DNA of 64,000 nucleotides, taken from contig CAKTIM010000010.1 in NCBI GenBank assembly GCA_934565795.1, positions 1-64,000 on the forward strand, in the 5' to 3' direction. Shown piece by piece: positions 52,399 through 61,237 of the stretch. The notes below the pieces were generated by a model, which was given only the letters and a program-made list of their open reading frames with translations, did not search any database and had not been told where the DNA came from. Source of the DNA: an uncultured Oscillospiraceae bacterium. Its GTDB lineage: Bacteria > Bacillota > Clostridia > Oscillospirales > Oscillospiraceae. The first letter of the stretch is position 1, and every line of letters starts with the position of its first letter. Position numbers and translations under genes: made by a program.

Positions 52399-52866
52399 AT
52401 GACAAGAGCGAACGCCAGAGAACTGGCCGTACATTTGATCTATAGCCATGAATTCACCGGGGAGGAGCCGCAGGAGCTGATTTCCGCCAGACTGGACAAG
52501 GAGTATTATAAAAAGCTCGCCCAGGAAAATGAAATCTACGCCGACCGCCCCAGCGGCGCGCAGGTGCGCTATCTGGACACCGTGGTAACCGGCGTGGCAA
52601 ACCGCACCGAGGAGTTGAACGGACAGATCGGCCGGTTTTCTATCGGCTGGGATGTTTCCAGAATCTCCCGGCTGACCCGCTGCGTGATGCAGCTTGCCAT
52701 TTTTGAAATTCTGTACGTAGAGGATGTGCCCACCGGCGTTGCCATTTCCGAGGCCGTGCGGCTTGCAAAGAAATACGACGGCGACGACACCGGCGCATTT
52801 GTAAACGGAATCCTGGGCTCCTTTGCGCGCAGCCTCGCGCCTGCCCAGGCTGAGGCAGAGACATGA
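52399..52866 (+). CDS. nusB: Transcription antitermination factor NusB
   Basis: 155 residues, all-helical. NusB with NusE binds boxA of rRNA leaders to prevent early termination. The RNA-binding N terminus has TRANARELAVHLIYSHEF; the C-terminal core has SIGWDVSRISRLTRCVMQLA, IFEILY and DVPTGVAISEAVRLAKKY with GAFVNGILGSFAR. Nine bases after asp23; its stop overlaps the start of the TsaD-like gene by four bases. Confidence 0.93.
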   Translation: MTRANARELAVHLIYSHEFTGEEPQELISARLDKEYYKKLAQENEIYADRPSGAQVRYLDTVVTGVANRTEELNGQIGRFSIGWDVSRISRLTRCVMQLAIFEILYVEDVPTGVAISEAVRLAKKYDGDDTGAFVNGILGSFARSLAPAQAEAET

Positions 52867-53786
52867 ATGTAATCGGAATCGATACCAGCAATTATACCAC
52901 TTCGATTGCCTGGTTTGACGGCACTTCGGGGGTGAATTGCTCTCGGCTTCTTCCTGTGAAGCAGGGGGAGCTGGGGCTGCGTCAGTCCGATGCCGTGTTC
53001 GCCCATATCAAAAGCCTGCCGGAGCTTTCCGACAGGCTGTTTTCTGATACGCCGGAGGTAAAAATTGACGCCGTGGGCGTCAGCACCCGCCCCAGGGCGG
53101 TGGAGGGGAGCTACATGCCCTGCTTTATGGTGGGCTATTCCCATGCCAAGCTCCTGTCGGATGTATTCCGGGTTCCGCTTATCGAGGTTTCCCACCAGCA
53201 GGGGCATGTCGCCGCCTCCCTTTGGAGCGCCGGACATATGGAACTGCTGGATGTCCCATACCTGGTCTGGCACCTCTCCGGGGGCACCACGGAGCTGCTT
53301 CTGGTTGCGCCTGAGGGGAAAAATGTGGTGTGCACCAGGATCGGCGGCACCACAGATATTTCTGCCGGACAGCTGATTGACCGTACCGGCCAGCTATTGA
53401 ATTTGCCCTTTCCCTCTGGAAAGGCGCTGGATGCGCTGAGCAGCCAGGCGGTGCAGACGCAGGTGTTCCAGGTAAAATGCAGCGCTGCCAGCTTTTCTCT
53501 GTCCGGGGTGCAGAATAAGGTGCAGCAGTATTACGAGGGGAATCCTGACCCGGCCGAAACGGCGGCCTACGCGCTGCGCTGCGTGGCAGGAGCCGTCTAC
53601 CGCGCAACGGAGCAGGCGCTCCGCCAATATCCGGGGCTGCGGGTGGTGTTTTCTGGGGGGGTGGCCTCCAATTCGCTGCTGCGCCGGGTGATGCAGCCCC
53701 TTGATCCCATTTTTGCCCAGCCCCAGTATTCTACAGACAACGCAATGGGTGTTGCCGTCCTGGCGCACCGCATGACGGAGGAATGA
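52863..53786 (+). CDS. TsaD/Kae1-like protein (peptidase M22 group)
   Basis: 307 residues. An ASKHA-fold relative of TsaD, the tRNA t6A synthesis enzyme, with GIDTSNYTTSIAWFD at the N terminus, a metal-binding HxxxH motif in SHQQGHVAASLW (about residues 112-123), HLSGGTTELL and FSGGVASNSLLR. It is shorter than true TsaD (about 340) and more divergent; Clostridia have such a second copy between nusB and xseA besides tsaD elsewhere. Whether it makes t6A is unknown. Not expected to be a peptidase despite the family label. Confidence 0.75.
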   Translation: MNVIGIDTSNYTTSIAWFDGTSGVNCSRLLPVKQGELGLRQSDAVFAHIKSLPELSDRLFSDTPEVKIDAVGVSTRPRAVEGSYMPCFMVGYSHAKLLSDVFRVPLIEVSHQQGHVAASLWSAGHMELLDVPYLVWHLSGGTTELLLVAPEGKNVVCTRIGGTTDISAGQLIDRTGQLLNLPFPSGKALDALSSQAVQTQVFQVKCSAASFSLSGVQNKVQQYYEGNPDPAETAAYALRCVAGAVYRATEQALRQYPGLRVVFSGGVASNSLLRRVMQPLDPIFAQPQYSTDNAMGVAVLAHRMTEE

Positions 53787-53787
53787 G

Positions 53788-54999
53788 ATGCAGCAGCAGA
53801 TTTTATCCATCACGCAGATCAATGAGTACATCCGCGGCAAAATGGACGAGGATCGATTGCTGGCCCAGCTGGCGGTGCGGGGAGAGATCAGCAATTATAA
53901 AATGTATCCCTCCGGGCACCACTACTTCACCCTCAAGGACGAGAACGCGGCGCTGAAATGCGTCATGTTCAAAACCAGTGCCGCCCGCCTGCGGTTCCGG
54001 CCGGAGAACGGCATGAAAGTGATCGCCATGGGACGTATCACGGTGTACCCGCGGGACGGCGCGTTCCAGCTGTATTGCAGCGCAATGAGCGTGGACGGCG
54101 TTGGCGACCTTTACGCGGCTTTTGAGCAGCTGAAGGCAAAGCTGGCAGCCCAGGGACTGTTTGCCCCGGAGCACAAGAAGCCCCTGCCGCCCTTTCCGGG
54201 CACCATCGGAATCGTTACAAGCTCTGCCGGTGCCGCCGTCCATGATATGCTGCGGATACTGAATAAACGATATCCGTTGACCCACGTCCGCCTTTTCCCC
54301 GTGCGGGTGCAGGGAGCCGAGGCACCCAGCGAAATTGCGGCGGCAATCCGCTATGCCAACCACCACCGGCTTGCCGACCTGCTGATTGTAGGGCGCGGCG
54401 GCGGCTCTATTGAGGATCTGTGGGCATTCAATGACGAGCGGGTGGCCTATGCCATCTATGAATCTCAAATTCCCATTATCTCCGCCGTTGGGCATGAGCC
54501 GGATGTAACCATATCCGACTATGTGGCCGACCTGCGGGCTGCTACCCCGTCCAACGCGGCGGAGCTGGCCGTGCCCGATCAGGCCGCGCTGCTGCAAAAT
54601 ATGGATGCCGCCGCCTCGGCAATGGCTTCTGCGCTCTCTGGGCGGCTTCGCCACGCCCGCCAGCGGCTGAACGTCCTGGCCCAGTCGCCCGCACTCACCA
54701 GCCCCACCGGGTATCTGGAGCAGCGGGAAAAGAATCTGGAGCATTTAAAGGCGCGACTGACTGCGGCGCAGAGCCAGCAGATTCAGCGCAAAAAGCAGCG
54801 CTTCATTGCATCCACTGCCAAACTGGACGCCATGAGTCCTTTGAAGGTGCTGACCCGTGGCTATTCCATCGTCAGTTCCGATGATGGAACGATCCTGCGC
54901 TCCGTGCGCCAGACTGCGCCCGGCAGAGCATTGAAAATCACATTGTCCGACGGCAGGGTAGACGCCGTTGTTGCAGAAGTAAAGGAGGAAGCCAAATGA
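53788..54999 (+). CDS. xseA: Exodeoxyribonuclease VII large subunit
   Basis: 403 residues. An N-terminal OB fold (residues 5-100, with LAVRGEISNYKMYPSGHHYFTLKD), a catalytic core (IGIVTSSAGAAVHDMLRIL, LLIVGRGGGSIEDLWAFNDE, AVGHEPDVTISDYVADLRA) and a coiled-coil C terminus. With XseB it cuts single-stranded DNA from both ends. Starts one base after the preceding stop; its own stop overlaps xseB. Confidence 0.95.
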   Translation: MQQQILSITQINEYIRGKMDEDRLLAQLAVRGEISNYKMYPSGHHYFTLKDENAALKCVMFKTSAARLRFRPENGMKVIAMGRITVYPRDGAFQLYCSAMSVDGVGDLYAAFEQLKAKLAAQGLFAPEHKKPLPPFPGTIGIVTSSAGAAVHDMLRILNKRYPLTHVRLFPVRVQGAEAPSEIAAAIRYANHHRLADLLIVGRGGGSIEDLWAFNDERVAYAIYESQIPIISAVGHEPDVTISDYVADLRAATPSNAAELAVPDQAALLQNMDAAASAMASALSGRLRHARQRLNVLAQSPALTSPTGYLEQREKNLEHLKARLTAAQSQQIQRKKQRFIASTAKLDAMSPLKVLTRGYSIVSSDDGTILRSVRQTAPGRALKITLSDGRVDAVVAEVKEEAK

Positions 55000-55229
55000 A
55001 CCCCGAAAATCAAACCTTTGAAGCGTCCATGCAGCGTCTGGAGCAGATTGTCCGCGCCATGGAAAAGGGTGACGTGGAGCTGGAGGAATCTCTAAAGCTG
55101 TTCCAAGAGGGGACAGAGCTGATCCGCAGCTGCGGAAAGCTCCTGGACGAGGCTGAGCTTCAGGTCAAAAAGATCATGACCGCGCCGGACGGCAGCCCGA
55201 TTGAGGAGGATTTCACCGATGAGCAGTGA
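54996..55229 (+). CDS. xseB: Exodeoxyribonuclease VII small subunit
   Basis: 77 residues, helical hairpin: TFEASMQRLEQIVRAMEKGD then VELEESLKLFQEGTELIRSC and a Lys-rich end. Binds the XseA coiled coil; several copies per large subunit. Four-base overlap with xseA and an overlap with ispA. Confidence 0.95.
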   Translation: MNPENQTFEASMQRLEQIVRAMEKGDVELEESLKLFQEGTELIRSCGKLLDEAELQVKKIMTAPDGSPIEEDFTDEQ

Positions 55230-56094
55230 CGCCCGCTTCCGGGAATATCGGGATTATATTGAAAAATACCTGGCAGACTATTTTACGCAGCTGGAGGAAG
55301 AGCCGCAAAAGCAGCTCTTTGAGGCGATGAAATACAGCCTTCTGGCAGGAGGGAAGCGCATCCGTCCCATCCTCACCTTTGAATTCTGCCGCCTGTCCGG
55401 CGGGACATGGGAAACGGCTGCCCCTTTTGCCGGAGCCATTGAGATGATCCATACATACAGCCTGATCCACGATGATCTGCCCTGCATGGATAACGACGAT
55501 TACCGCCGGGGGCGTTTGACCAACCACAAGGTATACGGTGAAACCATGGCCATTCTGGTCGGTGACGCTCTGCTGACGGACGCCTTCGGACTGGCAGCCT
55601 CGGCCAAGCTTCCCAGAGTAGGGGATATGGGCCTGGCCATTCAGGTGCTGGCAAACAACGCCGGCTCCCTTGGAATGGTGGGCGGGCAGGTTCTGGACAC
55701 CATGAGCGAACAGCGGGAGTGCACCGAGCAGGAGGTGCTGGATATCCAATCCCGGAAAACCGGGGCTTTGATCAACGCCGCCTGTGTCCTGGGAGCCATT
55801 GCCGGTGGTGCTTCTCAGCCGCAAATTGAGGCTGCCGCCGGTTTTGCCGCCTGCCTGGGTCTGGCATTTCAGATTCGGGATGATATGCTGGACGTGATCG
55901 GCAGTGCAGGGGAGCTGGGAAAGGCGACGGGTATGGACGGACAGAAGAATACCTTCGTCCGCCTGTATGGCCTGGAAAAATGCGAAGAGCTGGTTCAGAA
56001 ATATACCCAGGAGGCCATCTGGCACCTGGATCAGTTCAGCGACACCGCCGATTTGATTGCCCTTGCAGAAAGTCTGACAACCAGAAAAACCTAA
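55219..56094 (+). CDS. ispA: Farnesyl/geranyl diphosphate synthase (polyprenyl synthetase)
   Basis: 291 residues. Trans-isoprenyl diphosphate synthase with both Asp-rich motifs: HDDLPCMDNDDYRRG (first, about residues 82-96) and QIRDDMLDVIG (second, about 219). Builds C15 or C10 diphosphate for undecaprenyl and quinone lipids. The two residues before the first motif (Leu, Ile, His) fit a short-chain product. Starts inside the xseB end at 55219. In many Clostridia dxs follows; here a terminator does. Confidence 0.93.
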   Translation: MSSDARFREYRDYIEKYLADYFTQLEEEPQKQLFEAMKYSLLAGGKRIRPILTFEFCRLSGGTWETAAPFAGAIEMIHTYSLIHDDLPCMDNDDYRRGRLTNHKVYGETMAILVGDALLTDAFGLAASAKLPRVGDMGLAIQVLANNAGSLGMVGGQVLDTMSEQRECTEQEVLDIQSRKTGALINAACVLGAIAGGASQPQIEAAAGFAACLGLAFQIRDDMLDVIGSAGELGKATGMDGQKNTFVRLYGLEKCEELVQKYTQEAIWHLDQFSDTADLIALAESLTTRKT

Positions 56095-56112
56095 TAGGAT
56101 ATATTGTGATTC

Positions 56113-56143
56113 AAAAGGCCGCCGACTGAATCGGCGGCCTTTT
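56113..56143 (+). terminator. Terminator after ispA
   Basis: AAAAGGCCGCCGA and its exact reverse complement enclose CTGAA, with a run of T at the end. Confidence 0.85.
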
Positions 56144-56182
56144 GAACTTTGGATTCTTAATGTAAATCAAGGGCAGAAACTC

Positions 56183-56282
56183 ATAGGGGCGGATATTAGC
56201 CGCCCGAAAAGTAATGAAATTGAACTGTATAGACAAACAGCTCAATTCCGGCACATGGCGGGCGGCTGGCATCCGCCCCTAC
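56183..56282. mobile_element. Short MITE-like element, about 100 bp
   Basis: ATAGGGGCGGATATTAGCCG at the left and, read from the right, GTAGGGGCGGATGCCAGCCG form 24-base terminal inverted repeats with four mismatches, enclosing a 50-base AT-rich centre. There is no coding sequence. The GGGGCGGAT-type ends are those of a small dispersed element. Unrelated to the other MITE pair. Confidence 0.55.
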
Positions 56283-56427
56283 GTACTCAGAATGTTTTAA
56301 ATTTCTCTTTTTAATAATAACTTTGAAGATATTTCTTTTGTTAATTTGCATTTTTAATATATAAATATTAGCAACTTTTAGTTGCAATACATACTTTATG
56401 GAACATAATGCGTCGCTGCGATATTAA

Positions 56428-56468
56428 GCAAATATTAATTTGCAGTACAGCAGCAAAAACGCTATAAT
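56428..56468 (+). promoter_or_regulatory. Promoter and overlapping palindrome of the two-component gene
   Basis: TTGCAG (56440-56445), a 17-base spacer and TATAAT (56463-56468). The palindrome GCAAATATTAATTTGC (56428-56443) covers the -35 box, so a dimeric regulator could control it. A second small palindrome, GCAACT/AGTTGC, lies upstream near 56373-56387. Confidence 0.5.
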
Positions 56469-56500
56469 GTCAATATATGGCTTTGCATCAGAGGTGTTTT

Positions 56501-57163
56501 ATGAAGAGAATAATGATTATAGACGACGATGCGCACATCGGCAATTTAGAGCAGGAGCTGCTGGAGCAGGAAGGCTATGCTGTGCTGCGGGCATACTCCG
56601 GCACCGAGGCGCTGCTGCTGCTCAAAGAAAGTCGCCCCGATCTCGTTTTGTTGGATCTGATGCTGCCCGGCCTGTCTGGTGAAGCGCTTTTGCCGCAGCT
56701 AGCGGGGATCCCGGTAATTGTGGTCAGTGCCAAGGCGGATACGGCGGACAAGGTTTCTCTTTTGCTGGGAGGCGCTGCGGATTATATCACAAAGCCCTTT
56801 GCATCCAAAGAGCTGCTTGCCCGCATTGCCGTGAGATTGCGGGAAAAAGTACACTCTCCCCTGGGAGCAGTGTATTCCTGCGGCGATTTGACCATGGATA
56901 CGGTGGCTCGGCATGTCACCGTGGCCGGAAAGGCCATCCCGCTGACGCGCACGGAATTTGCGATTTTAAAACTGCTGATGCAGAATCCGGGGCGGGCGGT
57001 CGCCAAGTCCACCATTCTGGAGCGCATCAGCCTGGACACGCCTGATTGTACCGAAAGCTCTCTGAAAACCCACGTCAGCCACCTCCGCACCAAGCTGCGG
57101 GAAGCATCAGGAAAGGACTATGTTGAATCCGTATGGGGCATCGGCTTTTGCCTGAAAGAATGA
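56501..57163 (+). CDS. OmpR-family response regulator
   Basis: 220 residues: receiver domain (acidic pocket IDDDAHIG, phosphoacceptor Asp in LVLLDLMLPG near residue 51, switch Lys in YITKPFASKE near 101) and a winged-helix DNA-binding domain (LTRTEFAILKLLMQNPGRAV, then SSLKTHVSHLRTKLREASG and YVESVWGIGF). It controls transcription after phosphorylation by the kinase encoded at 59008. Start at 56501 follows AGAGGTG. Four direct repeats upstream of the ABC exporter are its likely targets. Confidence 0.9.
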   Translation: MKRIMIIDDDAHIGNLEQELLEQEGYAVLRAYSGTEALLLLKESRPDLVLLDLMLPGLSGEALLPQLAGIPVIVVSAKADTADKVSLLLGGAADYITKPFASKELLARIAVRLREKVHSPLGAVYSCGDLTMDTVARHVTVAGKAIPLTRTEFAILKLLMQNPGRAVAKSTILERISLDTPDCTESSLKTHVSHLRTKLREASGKDYVESVWGIGFCLKE

Positions 57164-57183
57164 AAACGCCGCGTTTTTTCCAT

Positions 57184-57235
57184 ATCTCAACCCTTTCTCA
57201 ACGGTTTCTTTAACCGCTTTCTCAACCTTTACAAT
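57184..57235 (+). promoter_or_regulatory. Phased TCTCAAC repeats and promoter of the ABC exporter
   Basis: TCTCAAC at 57185, 57196 and 57220 and TCTTTAAC at 57207 form four units about 11-13 bases apart, in place of a normal -35 box, followed by TACAAT (57230-57235). This is the layout of an activator-dependent promoter for an OmpR-type regulator. Confidence 0.55.
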
Positions 57236-57270
57236 GTATACTGCCCGCATCAAGCAAAGGAGGTACATTT

Positions 57271-58185
57271 ATGGAATATGTGCTTGAAACAAGCGGGCTG
57301 ACCAAGCGGTACCGGGCCTGTACGGTGCTGAACGATCTGTCCATGCACGTCCCCAAGGGGGCAATCTATGGCCTGGTGGGCCGCAACGGCGCAGGCAAGA
57401 CAACCCTCATTCGGCTGATCTGCGGCCTGCAGGAGCCGAGCGGCGGCAGCTACAGTCTCTATGGCGTTCGCAATTCCAGCGCCAGGATCAGTCGCAGCCG
57501 CCGCAGGATGGGAGCAGTGGTGGAAACGCCGTCCATTTACCTGGATATGACGGCATCAGAAAATCTCTGCCACCAATACCGGGTGCTGGGGGTTCCGTCG
57601 GAAGCTGGGATTGACCGGCTGCTTCAGCTGGTCGGGCTAGAAGGTGTAGGGCGAAAAAAGGTCAGAAATTTCTCCCTCGGCATGCGTCAGCGGCTGGGCA
57701 TCGCCGTAGCGCTGGCCGGTAAGCCGGATTTCCTCGTTCTGGACGAGCCGGTGAACGGGCTTGACCCGCAGGGGATCATTGAGATCAGAGAGCTGATTTT
57801 AAAGCTCAATCGTGAGCAGGGCATTACGTTTTTGATCTCCAGTCACATTCTGGACGAGCTTGCCCGGCTGGCCACGCACTATGGTTTTATCGATGCTGGC
57901 AGCATGGTAACGGAAATGAGCGGCGAGGAGCTGGAGCAGCGCTGCCGCAAATGCGTCCGGGTGGAGGTAAGCAGCATTCGCACACTGGTTCAGGTTTTGG
58001 ATGAGATGGGCCTTGAATACAGCATCGCAGAGGAAAACAAAGCGGATATCTACGGCAGCTTTGAGGTTACGGCGCTGTCCACCCAGGCAGCGCAGCGCGG
58101 ATGCATCATCTACAGCATGAAGGAGCGGGACGAAAGTCTGGAAAGCTTCTACATGAATCTGATCGGAGGTGGCCGCCATGCGTAA
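57271..58185 (+). CDS. ABC transporter ATPase (peptide-antibiotic exporter type)
   Basis: 304 residues. Walker A GRNGAGKTT (about residue 37), signature FSLGMRQRLG, Walker B FLVLDEPVNGLDP and switch His ISSHILDEL. The signature LGM in place of SGG and the C-terminal domain of about 90 residues are features of the BcrA/LanF group that exports bacitracin or lantibiotics. Start follows AAGGAGG. The promoter carries phased repeats. Overlaps the permease gene by eight bases. Confidence 0.85.
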   Translation: MEYVLETSGLTKRYRACTVLNDLSMHVPKGAIYGLVGRNGAGKTTLIRLICGLQEPSGGSYSLYGVRNSSARISRSRRRMGAVVETPSIYLDMTASENLCHQYRVLGVPSEAGIDRLLQLVGLEGVGRKKVRNFSLGMRQRLGIAVALAGKPDFLVLDEPVNGLDPQGIIEIRELILKLNREQGITFLISSHILDELARLATHYGFIDAGSMVTEMSGEELEQRCRKCVRVEVSSIRTLVQVLDEMGLEYSIAEENKADIYGSFEVTALSTQAAQRGCIIYSMKERDESLESFYMNLIGGGRHA

Positions 58186-58996
58186 GCTTCTAAGAGCGAA
58201 TCTTTACCGCCTGCGCAGAAGCAGGGCGCTGTGGCTGTGCGCCGCGGCTTCGTTTGCCTTTTCCGCATTCTCCCTGTATAGGCTCAGCCCGGATGATGAG
58301 CAAATCACCACCTTTGAAATGGCAATTTTGCAGATATTTCCGTTCTTCCCCCTATTTTATGGTACGTTTTCCGGCCTGTTTCTCGGCGTGGAGTATCAGG
58401 ATGGCACCCTTAGAAACAAGCTGATCGCCGGACATTCCCGTTGGAACGTGTATCTGTCCGCGCTGGTTACGGTCATTGCCGGGTGCTTTATCATTGTCCT
58501 GGCCTGGATATTGGGCAGTGCTGTAATTGCTTTGCCGTTGGGCCGGTTCAAGCTGGGCGGCGGAGTAGAGCTTCTATTGAACGTGGCGCTGGTTCTGATG
58601 CTGACAGCTGCGGAGGCGGCGTTTCTGACGCTGCTCGCCATGCTCATTCCCAACCGGGCCACATCTGCGGTGGTGTCCATCTTGGCAATGCTGGGCCTGA
58701 TCGCCATCGGGAGCATTGTTTACAATGCTCTGTGTGAGCCGGAGCTGACGTCCGGCGCGATTCTGACACCCCATGGCATCGAGATAGGCGAGCCATCCCC
58801 AAATCCATATTATGTATCCGGCACACTGCGAAAAATCTACCAGTTTATTATCGATGCCTTCCCCAGCGGGCAAGCGGTGCTGCTGGCAAATCAGGAGCTG
58901 ATGCATCCAATTTTCTCTCTGTGCGCGTCTTTTGAGATCGTTCTCATCACATCCATTGCCGGAGTCGTCTGCTTTGGGCGAAAAGATTTGAAATAA
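58178..58996 (+). CDS. ABC-2 type permease
   Basis: 272 residues with six membrane helices in pattern one, large loop, then five (for example VTVIAGCFIIVLAWILGSAV and AAEAAFLTLLAMLIP). The first loop LGVEYQDGTLRNKLIAGHSR is the usual coupling segment of antibiotic-peptide permeases. Works with the ATPase encoded before it. Start at 58178 follows CGGAGGTGG and lies inside the previous gene. Confidence 0.8.
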   Translation: MRKLLRANLYRLRRSRALWLCAAASFAFSAFSLYRLSPDDEQITTFEMAILQIFPFFPLFYGTFSGLFLGVEYQDGTLRNKLIAGHSRWNVYLSALVTVIAGCFIIVLAWILGSAVIALPLGRFKLGGGVELLLNVALVLMLTAAEAAFLTLLAMLIPNRATSAVVSILAMLGLIAIGSIVYNALCEPELTSGAILTPHGIEIGEPSPNPYYVSGTLRKIYQFIIDAFPSGQAVLLANQELMHPIFSLCASFEIVLITSIAGVVCFGRKDLK

Positions 58997-59007
58997 GGAG
59001 CCTGTTT

Positions 59008-59922
59008 ATGGAGATTTGGTGGATTGTTCTGTCCGGCGCCCTTGCGTTCTGCGTACTCGGCCTGCTACTGCGGCTGCATCTGCTGCGCCGCGACCTGGTT
59101 GAGATCGTGCAGGAGCTGGAGGACAAGCGCTGCACCGATACCAATACCCAAATCTCCGTTTCCACCGGCGACAGGGCTGTCCGTGCCCTGGCTGCGCAGC
59201 TCAATACGCAACTGGAGTCACTGCGCCAGGAGCGGCTTCGGCTGCAAAATGGGGATGCAGAATTAAAATCTGCCATCACAAACATTTCCCACGACCTGCG
59301 CACGCCGCTGACGGCGGTATGCGGCTACCTGGAGCTATTGGAACAGGCGCCGCATACCGACAAAGCCCGCCGTTATCTCTCCATCATCCATGAACGTACC
59401 GACGCCATGCGTGCCCTGACAGAGGAGTTGTTTCAGTACTCCGTGGTAACCGCCGCGTTGGATCACCTGCAGGTGGAAAGGGTCAGCGTCAGATCTGTGC
59501 TGGAGCAGAGCCTTGCCGCATTTTACGGCGTTTTGACCGAGCGCGGCATCATCCCCAGTATCAAGCTGCCCGATGATTCGGTAAATCGAATACTGGACAG
59601 CGGAGCGCTTCGCCGCGTATTTGATAATATCTTAAGCAATGCGGTCAAATATTCTGACGGTGATCTTTCCGTGACACTCACGGCAGACGGCACTGTTGCA
59701 TTCTCAAATTCAGCACAAAGGCTGAGCCGGGTGCAGACAGCGCGCCTGTTTGAGCGCTTCTTCACTGTAGAGTCGGCTAGGGGTTCAACAGGCCTGGGCC
59801 TGTCGATTGCAAAGCAAATGACCGAACGGATGAACGGAAGCATTTCCGCGAGCTATGAAGATGGGCAGCTGCACATCTTTGTATGCTTTCCAGAACGAAC
59901 AGCAGGGGAGACGCACACATGA
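59008..59922 (+). CDS. Sensor histidine kinase
   Basis: 304 residues. One N-terminal helix (WIVLSGALAFCVLGLLLRLHL) with almost no outside part, so an intramembrane-sensing kinase of the kind that works with ABC exporters. H-box NISHDLRTPLTAVCGYLELL (His about residue 95), N-box NILSNAVKYSDG, and the G-box STGLGLSIAKQ. Pairs with the response regulator at 56501. Its 3' end overlaps the next gene by four bases. Confidence 0.9.
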   Translation: MEIWWIVLSGALAFCVLGLLLRLHLLRRDLVEIVQELEDKRCTDTNTQISVSTGDRAVRALAAQLNTQLESLRQERLRLQNGDAELKSAITNISHDLRTPLTAVCGYLELLEQAPHTDKARRYLSIIHERTDAMRALTEELFQYSVVTAALDHLQVERVSVRSVLEQSLAAFYGVLTERGIIPSIKLPDDSVNRILDSGALRRVFDNILSNAVKYSDGDLSVTLTADGTVAFSNSAQRLSRVQTARLFERFFTVESARGSTGLGLSIAKQMTERMNGSISASYEDGQLHIFVCFPERTAGETHT

Positions 59923-60470
59923 TTATTCTGATTACCGGGGCATCCCACACAGGAAAAACGCTGTTGGCGCAGCGGCTGCTTGAACAATATCACTATCCAT
60001 ATCTTTCTATCGACCATCTGAAAATGGGCCTTATCCGCAGCGGAATGACCGAGCTTACGCCGCTGAGTTCTGACGAAGAATTGACGCAGCTATTGTGGCC
60101 AATTGTGCGGGAAATGATAAAAACAGCGATTGAAAACCACCAAAACCTGACCGTGGAGGGATGTTATATCCCGCCCGACTGGGAAAAGGACTTTGATGAT
60201 GACTATCTGGGCCAAATCCGCTGCTGCTGCCTTATAATGAGCGAACGCTATATTTGCCGAAATTTTGACGCGATCAAAGCGCATGCAAACGCTATCGAGG
60301 CCCGTCTGGATGATACGGGCTGCACCGTTGAAGCCCTGCTGCGGGACAATGCAGCTTTCCAGAGATTTTCCGGGAAACGCAATACAACATGCATTTTTAT
60401 AGACCGTGACTACGAGGTCAGCCCCCGCATCTTTGACACTCTATTGAAAAACGGAACAAATATGATATAA
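59919..60470 (+). CDS. P-loop kinase-like protein
   Basis: 183 residues. Walker A GASHTGKT (residues 7-14), followed by YPYLSIDHLKMGLIRSG, where the Asp could act on the substrate, and VEGCYIPPDW. Resembles small-molecule kinases (zeta-toxin/adenylylsulfate-kinase fold), as the gene at 11938 does, but the two are not close copies. The substrate is unknown. The start at 59919 follows GGGGAG and overlaps the histidine kinase stop, so it is part of that operon and may modify a toxic compound. Confidence 0.65.
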   Translation: MIILITGASHTGKTLLAQRLLEQYHYPYLSIDHLKMGLIRSGMTELTPLSSDEELTQLLWPIVREMIKTAIENHQNLTVEGCYIPPDWEKDFDDDYLGQIRCCCLIMSERYICRNFDAIKAHANAIEARLDDTGCTVEALLRDNAAFQRFSGKRNTTCIFIDRDYEVSPRIFDTLLKNGTNMI

Positions 60471-60506
60471 TTCTCTTATAAAGCAGAGAGAAAGGGGATA
60501 TGGGGG

Positions 60507-61040
60507 ATGAACATTACGGTTTATCTTGGAGCCTGGCGGGGGAATGATCCGCAGCTGGCTACCGCAGTAAGGGAGCTGGGAACCTGGATTGGAGAGAGCG
60601 GCAACACGCTTGTTTACGGCGGCTCCAAAAGCGGCCTTATGGGTGAGCTGGCAAGAAGCGCGATATGCGCAGGCGGCAGGGTGATCGGCGTGGAGCCTCA
60701 GTCATTCGTGGATGAAAACCTTCAGCTTGATGAACTGACCGAGCTGATTGTGACCCGGAATATGAATGAGCGGAAAGAAAAGATGATTGAATTGGGGGAT
60801 GCCTTCATCGCATTCCCCGGCGGCACTGGCACCTTAGAAGAGCTATCCGAGGTAATGTCCATGGCCGCGCTGGATTATCTGGATGCGCCCTGCATCGTAT
60901 ATAATCTTAACGGCTTCTATGACAATCTGAAAGCGCTTCTTGAGCACATGTCCGTCTGTGGCCTGTCCTCGCAGGCACGCCAGAAAAGAATCCACTACGC
61001 TAGAAGCTTAGATGAAATTGTGAAAATTCTTTCAAATTAG
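60507..61040 (+). CDS. LOG-family protein (TIGR00730)
   Basis: 177 residues, Rossmann-like. Motifs VYGGSKSGLMGELARSA and the catalytic FPGGTGTLEELSEV (about residues 107-120), preceded by RNMNERKEKMIELGDAFI. The group includes cytokinin-activating phosphoribohydrolases and pyrimidine/purine 5'-nucleotide nucleosidases; older notes call them lysine decarboxylases. Role in this cell is likely nucleotide metabolism. Starts 36 bases after the kinase gene, followed by a terminator. Confidence 0.88.
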   Translation: MNITVYLGAWRGNDPQLATAVRELGTWIGESGNTLVYGGSKSGLMGELARSAICAGGRVIGVEPQSFVDENLQLDELTELIVTRNMNERKEKMIELGDAFIAFPGGTGTLEELSEVMSMAALDYLDAPCIVYNLNGFYDNLKALLEHMSVCGLSSQARQKRIHYARSLDEIVKILSN

Positions 61041-61237
61041 CTTCACTTTCTGGCAACATCTGGTTGCAGTTAGCATTTTTCAAAATGTTTCTCGCCTCCA
61101 ATAAGTAGGCCGACTGAGCATGAGAAAACAGTTTTTCACAAGCGGTATCTGCAAATGCCAGAGTGTTCTTGAATATAACTTATGGCGTAAATTCCTTAGC
61201 AAAAATTAGTTGCATTTTTCGTATTTTAAAATTTACA

